A stretch of 9,833 bases of DNA from Burkholderiaceae bacterium. Its GTDB lineage: Bacteria > Pseudomonadota > Gammaproteobacteria > Burkholderiales > Burkholderiaceae. The stretch lies in assembly GCA_030151165.1 (NCBI GenBank), contig JASLEM010000475.1:1-9833 (forward strand), in the 5' to 3' direction. The position numbers and the translations under genes were made by a program. The notes under the pieces were generated by a model that saw nothing but the letters and a program-made list of their open reading frames with translations, was not told the DNA's origin and searched no databases. This document shows, piece by piece, positions 1 through 7,300 of the stretch. How positions within the stretch are numbered: the first letter of the stretch is position 1; each line of letters begins with the position of its first letter.

Positions 1-88
1 AGACGACGGCGCCGGAGAACGCCTCGTCGACCATCCCGGGCATCGCGATGAGGAACTGGTTGGTCAGGTTGATCGGTTCGGCGGCCAT
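1..88 (-). CDS. yqgE: YqgE/AlgH family protein (UPF0301), 5' fragment
   Basis: Only the first 29 codons and one base are inside the window; the gene continues past the left edge. The ATG is at 88-86. The visible protein begins MAAEPINLTNQF and continues with LIAMPGMVDEAFSGAVV. The motif NQFLIAMPGM followed by a short acidic stretch and F-x-G-x-V-V is the characteristic N-terminus of the YqgE/AlgH family, whose members are about 185-200 aa, cytoplasmic and of poorly defined function. In Burkholderiales yqgE usually heads a cluster with ruvX, pyrR and pyrB; those would lie outside this window. No Shine-Dalgarno sequence precedes the ATG. The family call rests on about 29 residues but the motif is distinctive. 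Confidence 0.85.
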   Translation of the reverse strand, partial: MAAEPINLTNQFLIAMPGMVDEAFSGAVV

Positions 89-94
89 CGGGCG

Positions 95-100
95 ATTTTA
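95..100 (-). promoter_or_regulatory. Possible -10 element for yqgE
   Basis: Read on the minus strand this is TAAAAT, the only AT-rich patch in the 35-bp divergent gap and a 5/6 match to TATAAT. It ends six bases before the yqgE ATG, so a transcript started from it would begin at or next to the A of the start codon, giving a leaderless mRNA. That fits the absence of a ribosome binding site. No convincing -35 element is found at 15-18 bp upstream (GGATTG at 17 bp is weak), so this is tentative. Confidence 0.25.
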
Positions 101-105
101 AGGCA

Positions 106-111
106 GCGGAG
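106..111 (+). promoter_or_regulatory. Weak ribosome binding site candidate for the photolyase gene
   Basis: GCGGAG contains GGAG at 108-111, the only Shine-Dalgarno-like string before the photolyase starts. It is 12 nt from the GTG at 124, 18 nt from the ATG at 130 and 24 nt from the ATG at 136. It therefore favours the GTG slightly, although 12 nt is longer than the ideal spacing. Confidence 0.25.
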
Positions 112-123
112 CCCGCACAATCC

Positions 124-1713
124 GTGGCCATGGTGATGACCCCCCGCAATCGACCCGGCGCCGCCGCGGCGACGTCCGAAACACCCACGCCGGCACGCCG
201 CCACGAACGCGGGCTGGTCTGGTTCCGGCGCGACCTGCGCGTCGACGACCACCCCGCGCTGGCACGCGCGCTGCGCGACGCCGACGCCGTCTGGTGCGTC
301 TTCGTCCTCGACACCGCGATCCTGCACGGCCTGCCGCCGCACGACCGCCGCGTCGCGTTCATCCGCGACAGCCTCGCCGACCTGGACGCCCGCCTGGCCG
401 CGCTGGCCGCGTCCTCGGGCAGCGGCGCGCGGGTGCAGCTGATCGTGCGCCACGCCGACCCGGTCGACGAGATCCCGCGCCTGGCCGCGGCGCTCGACGT
501 GCAGGCCGTCTTCGCCCACCACGACGACGACCCCGCCGCGCTCGCGCGGGACGCGCGCGTGGGCGCAGCGCTCGCCGCGGACGGGCGCCGGCTGCGCACC
601 GGCAAGGATCACGTCGTGCTCGAGCGCAGCGAGGTGCTGACCGGCACCGGAACGCCGTACGGCGTCTTCACGCCCTACAAGAACGCCTGGCTGAAGACCG
701 TGCACGCGCGGCCCGACCTGCTGGGCGCCGCGCCCAGCGACACCAACGGCCACGCGCTCGCCGCCCTGCCCGCCGCGCTGCGCTCGCCGTGGAAGGACGG
801 CGCGGCGGTGCCGGCGCTCGAGGAATTCGGCTTCCAGTCGCGCGCGACGAACGCGCTCGACGACCCCGGCCTGCGCCCCGGCGAGACCGGCGGCGAGGAA
901 CTGCTCGACGAGTTCCTCGACCGCATCGACGACTACGACGACACGCGCGACTTCCCCGCGAAGCCCGGACCCAGCCACCTCGGCGTGCACCTGCGCTTCG
1001 GCACGCTGTCGATCCGCCGCCTCGTGCGGCTCGCGGCCCAGCGCGTCGAAGGCGGCAGCAAGGGCGCGCAGACGTGGCTGTCGGAGCTGGTCTGGCGCGA
1101 CTTCTACCAGCAGGTGCTGCACCACCATCCGCACGTCGTCCACCACGCCTACCGCGCCGACTGCGACGACCTGCGCTGGGAGCACGGCCCGGCGGCCGAC
1201 GCGCATTTCGCCGCGTGGTGCGAGGGCCGCACCGGCTATCCGCTGGTCGACGCGGGCCTGCGCCAGATCAACGCGACCGGCTACATGCACAACCGGCTGC
1301 GCATGATCACCGCGAGCTTCCTCACCAAGGATCTCGGCATCTCGTGGCAGCGCGGCGAGGCGTACTTCGCGCGGCACCTCAACGACTTCGAGTTGGCCTC
1401 GAACAACGGCGGCTGGCAGTGGGCGGCGTCCACCGGCTGCGACGCGCAGCCGTGGTTCCGCATCTTCAACCCGGTGACGCAGAGCGAACGCTTCGACGCG
1501 ACCGGCGCCTTCATCCGCCGCTGGGTGCCGGAGATCGCGGCGCTGCAGGGCAAGGCAATCCACGCGCCGTGGACGGCCAAGCCGATCGAGCTCGCCGCCG
1601 CCGGCATCACGATCGGCCGGGACTATCCGCACCCGATCATCGACCACGACGTCGGGCGCGAGAAGACGCTCGCGCGCTTCGGCGCCCGTGGCCGCGGTGC
1701 GCCGTCGGTGTAG
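124..1713 (+). CDS. phrB: Deoxyribodipyrimidine photo-lyase (class I CPD photolyase)
   Basis: A 529-aa cytoplasmic flavoprotein that would use blue light to split cyclobutane pyrimidine dimers in DNA. The N-terminal alpha/beta antenna domain starts at residue 29 (RGLVWFRRDLRVDDHPAL) and runs to about 195. The helical FAD/DNA domain spans about 285-490, with SHLGVHLRFGTLS (284-296), ELVWRDFYQQ (321-330), TGYPLVDAGLRQINATGY (370-387), MHNRLRM (388-394) and NNGGWQWAASTG (427-438). The Trp triad of the E. coli enzyme (W306, W359, W382) matches W352, W408 and W431. The flavin-contacting Asn matches N427 and the lesion-stacking Trp matches W324, so it should be active. E. coli PhrB is 472 aa; part of the difference is about 28 extra N-terminal residues rich in Pro, Ala and Arg. 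The start is uncertain: GTG 124, ATG 130 and ATG 136 are all in frame. The residues that hold methenyltetrahydrofolate in E. coli (N108, E109) appear to be Ala here, so the antenna pigment is open. It diverges from yqgE and converges on the next gene with no gap between stop codons. Confidence 0.96.
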   Translation: MAMVMTPRNRPGAAAATSETPTPARRHERGLVWFRRDLRVDDHPALARALRDADAVWCVFVLDTAILHGLPPHDRRVAFIRDSLADLDARLAALAASSGSGARVQLIVRHADPVDEIPRLAAALDVQAVFAHHDDDPAALARDARVGAALAADGRRLRTGKDHVVLERSEVLTGTGTPYGVFTPYKNAWLKTVHARPDLLGAAPSDTNGHALAALPAALRSPWKDGAAVPALEEFGFQSRATNALDDPGLRPGETGGEELLDEFLDRIDDYDDTRDFPAKPGPSHLGVHLRFGTLSIRRLVRLAAQRVEGGSKGAQTWLSELVWRDFYQQVLHHHPHVVHHAYRADCDDLRWEHGPAADAHFAAWCEGRTGYPLVDAGLRQINATGYMHNRLRMITASFLTKDLGISWQRGEAYFARHLNDFELASNNGGWQWAASTGCDAQPWFRIFNPVTQSERFDATGAFIRRWVPEIAALQGKAIHAPWTAKPIELAAAGITIGRDYPHPIIDHDVGREKTLARFGARGRGAPSV

Positions 1714-3027
1714 CTAACGCAACGTCGACGACAGCTCGTCGCCCTCGAACCAGATCTGCGTGCGGTCGGACGTCGCGCAGAACGGGCGGCGTTCGACGAC
1801 GCCGTTGTCGTAGTCCAGCTCGATGTCGTAGCCGTCGAGCTTGTAGCTGCCCTCGCGGTTGCCGCGCGGGTTCGCGGCGCGGCGCTGGCGCGCGGTCGCG
1901 AAGTTCGCGCCGCCCATCGTCGACGTCGTGCCCTGGTCGTCCGAGATCACGGCGCCGCCGGTGGGCACGCCGCCGACGCCCGTGCCGACGCTGCCGGTGA
2001 CGCTGTTGTCCGAGCTCTTGAGGAAGCGCCCGTCCTTGGTGAACTGCACCGACCAGTGCGACATCGACACCGAGAAGCCCGTCGAGTAGGCCGAGAAGCC
2101 CTTCCACACGCCGTTCAGCGTCTCGCCCGGCCGCGCCGGCAGGCGCGTGCTGCCCGGGTCGAGCGTGATGTTGTAGCCGTTCGGCCAGACGAAGCGGACC
2201 TGCTGGCCCGTGCGCGTCCAGTGCCCCCACAGGCCGGGCTCGCCCTTGCGCGAAGAGGCGACGTCGAAGTCCTCGAACCAGACCGGCGGCAGGCCGTCGT
2301 GGAAGGTGCCGTCCTTCAGCAGGAGGTAGTAGAACGTGTGCACCTGCATCGTCATGCCGGCCTGGTCGTTGCGCCAGTACTCCATCACGCCCTCGATCTG
2401 CGATCCTTGCACGCCGCTGCCGGGCGTCTTCGTCGCGAACGCATAGCCGGGCGCCGAAGGCGCGGGCTTCGCGGCGGAGGCCGATGCGACGGCCGCGCCG
2501 GCGCCGGACGCCGCCGCGCCCGCGACCGCCGTCCCGCCGCCCCGGCACACGTCGGCGAACAGCGCCAGGCCCTCCGACGTCGCGGCGCGGGCGAAGGCCT
2601 CGTCGTCCGGCGACACCAGCTCGACGAACGCGACGCTGCCATCCGATCGCCGGCACCCGGCGCGCATCAGCGTCAGCGCCTCGCCGTGGCCGCCGCGACC
2701 GCGCGCGAGCGCGGAACGCACGAGCGGCGAGCGCACCGGCGCCGGCGCGAAGCGCTCCGCGACCACGCCTTGCATCGGGCGCGCCAGGCGGCCGGCGAAC
2801 CAGTCGTCGAAGCTGGCCGGGACGGGTTCGGCCGGGAACAGCCGCATCTCGAAGCGGCGACCGCCGCGATCGAGCCGATAGACCTCGACGTCGCCACTCG
2901 CCTGCGCCGTCCAGCCCGCCGGCGGCGGAGGCGGCGTGGCGGCGCGGGACAAGGCCGACGCCGCGACGAGGAAGGCGCTCATCGCGAAGCGACCGCGGGA
3001 CAGGCGTGCGAAGGACGGCAGGGGCAT
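1714..3027 (-). CDS. Uncharacterised exported protein, 437 aa
   Basis: I do not recognise this family. The chosen ATG (3027-3025) begins a plausible Sec signal peptide: basic residues R8, R11 and R13, a hydrophobic run at about 15-27 (AMSAFLVAASALS), and a likely cut near A29/A30, followed by a five-proline run. The mature part has an N-terminal module (about 38-162) with a DWF motif at 75-77 and Cys at 125 and 161. An Ala/Gly/Pro-rich linker (163-195) follows, then a Trp/Tyr/Gly-rich C-terminal half that looks all-beta. In that half two stretches resemble each other: FYYLLLKDGTF (232-242) and WSVQFTKDGRF (325-335). After the second come a Gly/Thr-rich loop (341-376) and GSYKLDGYDIELDYDNG (393-409), a pattern typical of lipocalin-like strands. 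I see no catalytic motif, so a periplasmic or outer-surface binding role is only a guess. No good ribosome binding site precedes the start. An in-frame GTG at 3186 would add 53 Arg/Pro-rich residues and bury the signal peptide, so I rejected it. An alternative ATG lies at 2982. Existence as a gene is well supported; function is unknown. Confidence 0.85.
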   Translation of the reverse strand: MPLPSFARLSRGRFAMSAFLVAASALSRAATPPPPPAGWTAQASGDVEVYRLDRGGRRFEMRLFPAEPVPASFDDWFAGRLARPMQGVVAERFAPAPVRSPLVRSALARGRGGHGEALTLMRAGCRRSDGSVAFVELVSPDDEAFARAATSEGLALFADVCRGGGTAVAGAAASGAGAAVASASAAKPAPSAPGYAFATKTPGSGVQGSQIEGVMEYWRNDQAGMTMQVHTFYYLLLKDGTFHDGLPPVWFEDFDVASSRKGEPGLWGHWTRTGQQVRFVWPNGYNITLDPGSTRLPARPGETLNGVWKGFSAYSTGFSVSMSHWSVQFTKDGRFLKSSDNSVTGSVGTGVGGVPTGGAVISDDQGTTSTMGGANFATARQRRAANPRGNREGSYKLDGYDIELDYDNGVVERRPFCATSDRTQIWFEGDELSSTLR

Positions 3028-3292
3028 GGATGGCACCGGGTTGGCCGGCGCCGATGCGCACGTGTCAATGGCGCGTCGTCGCCTGCGCGCGGGAGGGCGA
3101 GGCTCGAGGGCCGTCCGGGCGAGCGTTCGCACGACCGGGCAACCGGGCCGTAATGTCGATGCCCGCCGCGATGCTGTCGACCCCACGATGGGGGGATGGC
3201 GCGGACGCCGGACGATGGCGCCCGAGGATACGGTGTGGGGTACGTCCGCGGATGCGCGCGGGCCTCCCGGCCGCGCGCGGGCGCGTCAGGCG
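3028..3292. other. Intergenic region between the diguanylate cyclase and secreted-protein genes
   Basis: 265 bp with no gene I can support. It holds a GC hairpin next to the cyclase stop (listed separately). A minus-strand TTGACA at 3068-3063 lies about 40 bp before the secreted-protein ATG and is a perfect -35 hexamer, but no acceptable -10 is present 16-19 bp downstream (GCCAAC at 17 bp). The promoter of the secreted-protein gene probably lies in this region but cannot be placed. Open frames crossing it are Arg/Pro-rich, as expected from random GC-rich DNA. Confidence 0.6.
3254..3278 (-). terminator. GC-rich hairpin after the diguanylate cyclase gene (possible terminator)
   Basis: GGCC (3261-3264) pairs with GGCC (3269-3272) around a TCCC loop. 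After a one-base bulge at 3260, GCGCGC (3254-3259) pairs with GCGCGC (3273-3278), giving about 10 GC pairs. It begins 15 nt past the cyclase TGA. The downstream minus-strand sequence (ATCCGCGGACG) has no T-run, so it is not a canonical intrinsic terminator. It could instead be an RNA 3'-end stabiliser or chance pairing in GC-rich DNA. Confidence 0.3.
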
Positions 3293-4321
3293 TCAGAACA
3301 GCTCGACGTCGCTGACGCGCTTGTCGTCCTCGATCACGCCCTGGCGCATCAGCTCGGCGTGGTTGCTGACCTGGTTGCGGCCGTTGTGCTTGGCATGATA
3401 GACGGCGCGGTCGGCGCGTTCGAAGGCGGCGGCGGGGGTGTCGCCGACCTCGATGGCCGTGAAGCCGACGCTGACGGTGATCGTGCCGGCCTGCGGGAAC
3501 GGGTACTCGCCGACGACCTTGCGGAAGCGCTCGAGCGCCGCGGCCGCGTCGGCCTCGTCGCTGCACAGCAGCAGCACGACGAATTCCTCGCCGCCGAAGC
3601 GGTAGAGCTGGTCGGAGAAGCGGAAGCAGCCGCGCATGATGCGCGACAGCAGCAGCAGCACTTCGTCGCCGATCAGGTGGCCGAAGCGGTCGTTGACGTT
3701 CTTGAAGTGGTCGATGTCGACCACACCGAGCCAGTAGCGCGGCGCGTTCGGATGGCGGCGGTCGCCCTCGTCGAGCTTCGCGTCGAGCAGCGACAGCGAC
3801 GACACCTTGTAGAAGCTGTCGTCGAAGATCTTGCGGTTGAGCAGGCCGGTGAGCGTGTCGCGCTCGCTGTAGTCGAGCAGCGACTGCACGTTGCGGTAGA
3901 TGCGCAGCACGCCGAACACGAGGCGGCGCGTCTTCGGGCCGACCGAGCGCGTGCTCTGCAGCTCGATGACGCCGACGCCGCCGGTGTCCGAGATCACCGG
4001 GAACAGCGTGGTCACGATGTCGCCGTCCCTGCTCGACATCACCTGCGCGGTCGTCAGGCACTCGAGCCACACCGGGCGATCGGCCGCGCGCGGCAGGTCG
4101 TTCAGGTCGACCCACGCGGGGTCGGCCGTCGCGGCGGGCGAGTCGGCGTTCAACAAGGCGCGGTTCAGCCAGCGCTCCTCGCCCTGGTCGCCCACCAGCC
4201 GATAGATGGCCACCCGCTTCGGCGCGAGCAGGTCGCGCATCGCGTGAGCAAGGCTGACGTCGAGCGTGTCGCGGTCGCGCAACCCCGTCAGAGAGCCAAG
4301 GTGATCAATGATTTCCGGCAT
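3293..4321 (-). CDS. GAF-GGDEF diguanylate cyclase
   Basis: A 342-aa soluble protein predicted to condense two GTP into cyclic di-GMP. Residues about 15-145 form a GAF-like sensor region, with no membrane segment. The GGDEF domain runs from the DTLTGLLNR motif (155-163) to about 320. D202 (in DIDHFKNVND, 202-211), N210, D219 (in GHLIGDE) and the active-site motif GGEEF (243-247) match the metal- and GTP-binding positions of PleD, so the enzyme should be active. RFSD (234-237) sits exactly five residues before GGEEF and forms the RxxD inhibitory site, implying product feedback inhibition. The ATG at 4321 is the first start after the chpA stop in this frame. The nearest purine-rich string (AAGGA, 4346-4342) is about 20 nt away, too far for a good ribosome binding site, so translation may depend on chpA. 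The gene follows chpA by 57 nt on the same strand, which suggests a role in type IV pilus or surface behaviour. The GAF ligand cannot be told from the sequence. Confidence 0.94.
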   Translation of the reverse strand: MPEIIDHLGSLTGLRDRDTLDVSLAHAMRDLLAPKRVAIYRLVGDQGEERWLNRALLNADSPAATADPAWVDLNDLPRAADRPVWLECLTTAQVMSSRDGDIVTTLFPVISDTGGVGVIELQSTRSVGPKTRRLVFGVLRIYRNVQSLLDYSERDTLTGLLNRKIFDDSFYKVSSLSLLDAKLDEGDRRHPNAPRYWLGVVDIDHFKNVNDRFGHLIGDEVLLLLSRIMRGCFRFSDQLYRFGGEEFVVLLLCSDEADAAAALERFRKVVGEYPFPQAGTITVSVGFTAIEVGDTPAAAFERADRAVYHAKHNGRNQVSNHAELMRQGVIEDDKRVSDVELF

Positions 4322-4378
4322 GGATGATTTGAGCGGTTCGATCCTTGTTATCGGTCGAGTCGTCGCCCGACTGAAATC

Positions 4379-7300
4379 TCAAGCGGGCATCGTCCTGGCG
4401 ATATTCTGCTGGATCAGTGCGATAAGTTGCTCTTCATCATACGGCTTGCCGAGATAGTGGTCGGCCCCGAGCTGTTCCGCGAGGTCGCGATGCTTCTGCG
4501 CGATGCGCGACGTGATCATGATCACGGGCAGGTTCACCCAGCGCGGATCGTGGCGCACGTTGCGCAGCAGGTCGAAGCCGTCCATGCGCGGCATCTCGAT
4601 GTCGGTCAGCATCACGGCCGGGCGTTCGACCTCGAGCTGCTCCAGCGCATCCAGGCCGTCCTTGGCGACGGTGACGCGGAAACCTTCGCGGGTCAGCAGG
4701 CGCTGCGTGACGCGGCGCACCGTCAGCGAATCGTCGACGACGAGCACCAGCGGCGCGCGCACTTCCTCGACTTCCTCGACGATCACCGGCGCCTTCGGCG
4801 CCGAGCCGTCCGCCGTCGGGCGCTGGCCGTAGACGGTGGCGAGCGCGACCGGGTTGTAGATCGGCACCACATCGCCGGTGGCCAGCAGCGACATGCCCGC
4901 CAGGCCCGGCAGGCGCGCGAGCTGCGGCCCGAGGTTCTTGACGACCACTTCCTGGTTGCCCATGACCTGGTCGACGTGCAGCGCGACGCGCTGTTCCGCG
5001 CTTCGCACCAGCACGACCTGCGTCGTCTTGCCGACCAGCACGCCGTGCGTGCTCGCCTGCAGCAGCGCGCCGAGCCAGAAGAACGGCACGTCGTTGACGC
5101 CGTCGCGGTAGTTGCCGCTCAGGTACGCCTGCTCGACTTCGCCGACCGGCGCGCGACGCACGACTTCCACCAGCGACGCGGGGATCGCGACGGTGAGGTT
5201 GCCGCAGCGCAGCTGCACGACGCGCGTCACGGCGGTCGTCAACGGCAGCAGCAGCGTGAAGGCCGTGCCGCGGCCTGCGGCGGAAGCGGTCTCGATGCGG
5301 CCGCCGAGCGCGGTGACGTCGGTGCGCACCGCGTCCATGCCGACGCCGCGGCCGGCCAGCTCGGTGACCTCCTCGGTCGTCGTGAAGCCCGGCGTGAAGA
5401 TCAGGTTCGCGAGTTCGGCGTCGGACGGATGCGCGTCCGGCGCGATCAGGCCGTTGCGGCGACCGCGCGCCTCGATGCGTTGCAGGTCGAGGCCATGGCC
5501 GTCGTCGCGGATCTGGATCCGCACCTCGTTGCCCTGCTGCGTCAGCGCGACGTCGATCGTGCCGATCGGATCCTTGTCCTGCGCGCGACGGATTTCCGGC
5601 GTCTCGATGCCGTGCACGACGGCGTTGCGCAGCAAGTGCTCGAAGGCACCGGCCATGCGGTCGAGGACGCTGCGGTCCAGCTCGATCGACGAGCCTTCCA
5701 CGTTCAGGCGCACCTGCACCGACGTTTCCTTGGCGGCCTGCCGCACGACGCGGTACAGGCGCTCGGACAGCGCGTCGAACGGCACCATGCGCGCGCGCAG
5801 CAGGTCTTCCTGCAGCGCCCGCGTCAGGCGCGTCTGGGCAGCCATTTCGTCTTCGGCCGACTGCACGGTCTGCTGCAGGCTGCGCTGGACGGTCGCGACG
5901 TCGTTCACCGACTCCGCCATCATCCGCGTCAGTTCCTGGAAGCGCGTGAAGCGGTCCATTTCCAGCGGATCGAACTCGACGGACGCGCTCTTGCTCGCTT
6001 CGAGGCGCGACGCGATCTGCGTGTCGGCCTGGAGCTCGATGTCGCGCAGCTGGCGACGCAGGCGATCCAGGTTTTCCGTCAGTTCGCGCAGCGAGACGCG
6101 CATCTGCACGACGTCGGTCTCGAGACGCGATCGCGTGATCGATACTTCACCGGCCTGGTTCACCAGGCGGTCGAGCAGCGGCGCGCGCACGCGGACGGTG
6201 GCGGTCGCCGGATTGGACGACGCCGCCTCGGCGACGCGCACCACGCGCGACGGGTTGTTGGCCGAGAACCGCGCCCAGTCGATCGACGCCGGCGCGGCAT
6301 CGGCCAGCGCCTTCGGCACGAACTGGCGAACGGTCGATTCGGGCGCCTTCTCGGCGACCGGCTCGACGGCGGGTTCCGGCGTCGGTTCGACGACCGGCTC
6401 GGCCGCCTCGACCACGGGCTCGACGGCGACCGGCGTCTCGACGACCGGCTCGGCGGCGACCACCGGCGCGGGCGCCGGCTCGGCGACGCGCGGCGCCCGT
6501 TGCAGGCGCTGGAATTCCTCGTCGAGCGCGTCGACGCCGGTGTGCAGCATCGCCATCGTCGGCGGCGTCGCGGAACGGCCGCCCACGCGGTCCTCGAACG
6601 CGGTCTCGAGGCGGTGCGCCAGCTCGCCCAGGCGCATCGCGCCGGCAAGACGGGCACTGCCCTTGAGCGTGTGCAGCGCCCGCAGCGCGCCGAACGCCTC
6701 GGAGGTCATCTCCGGCGACTCTTCCCACGCACGCAGGTGCGACGCCAGCGTCGGCAGCAGTTCCTGCGCCTCTTCCGAGAAGATCTCGAACAGCTCGGGG
6801 TCGATCGCGTCGTGCGCGTCCAGGTCCTGCGCGAATTCGGGGGTGTCGACGTCCGTCGCGGCGATCTCGTGGCCGTGGCCCTCGTGGCGGACGGCTTCGT
6901 CCAGCACGCTGAAACGGACGGCGCCGAGGCCGCTTTCCGGCACGACGGCGGCGGCCGCCGGTTGCTCGGCGACCGGCTCGGCGGCCGCGGGCTTTTCCTC
7001 GGCGACCGGTTCGGCGACGGGCTCGGCCTCGTGCGGTTGCACGATCGTCGACTCGGCAATCTGCTCGAGCGCGCGGAACGCCTGCGCGTCGACGTCTGCG
7101 GACTCGATCACCTCCGGCGCCGCGATCGGCTGCTCGGCGAAGTGATGCTCGTCGACGGTCTCGTGCACTTCCGGCACGGCCGGCGCGTGGAAGGTCTCGT
7201 GCACATCCGGCACGGCGGGCGCGGCGGGTGCGTCGTCGACCTCGGAGACCTCCGGCAGCGCGGGCGCCGCGTGGGCGGCCGCCTCGGCGCGGTCGGCCTC

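Noticed and set aside
64..1647. 527-codon open frame on the minus strand opposite the photolyase
   Set aside because: Arg/Val/Ala-rich with no recognisable domain; a mirror of the GC-rich codon pattern of the well-supported photolyase gene.
1726..1741. Hairpin CGACGA-CAGC-TCGTCG just after the photolyase stop, considered as a terminator
   Set aside because: Only six pairs, no T-run after it, and it lies within the coding end of the convergent gene; easily explained by GAC/GTC codon composition.
2056..3153. 365-codon plus-strand frame opposite the secreted-protein gene
   Set aside because: Arg/Ala-rich, no domain, and ends in non-coding DNA; the opposite frame has a signal peptide and normal protein composition.
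3028..3186. N-terminal extension of the secreted protein to a GTG at 3186
   Set aside because: Adds 53 Arg/Pro-rich residues before a clear signal peptide and has no ribosome binding site.
4322..4378. Possible terminator between chpA and the cyclase gene
   Set aside because: Only a weak TCGG/CCGA pairing with a long loop and no T-run; read-through transcription is more likely.
5112..7145. 677-codon open frame on the plus strand inside chpA
   Set aside because: Ser/Arg/Thr-rich low complexity, antisense to conserved kinase and Hpt domains; a shadow of chpA codon use.
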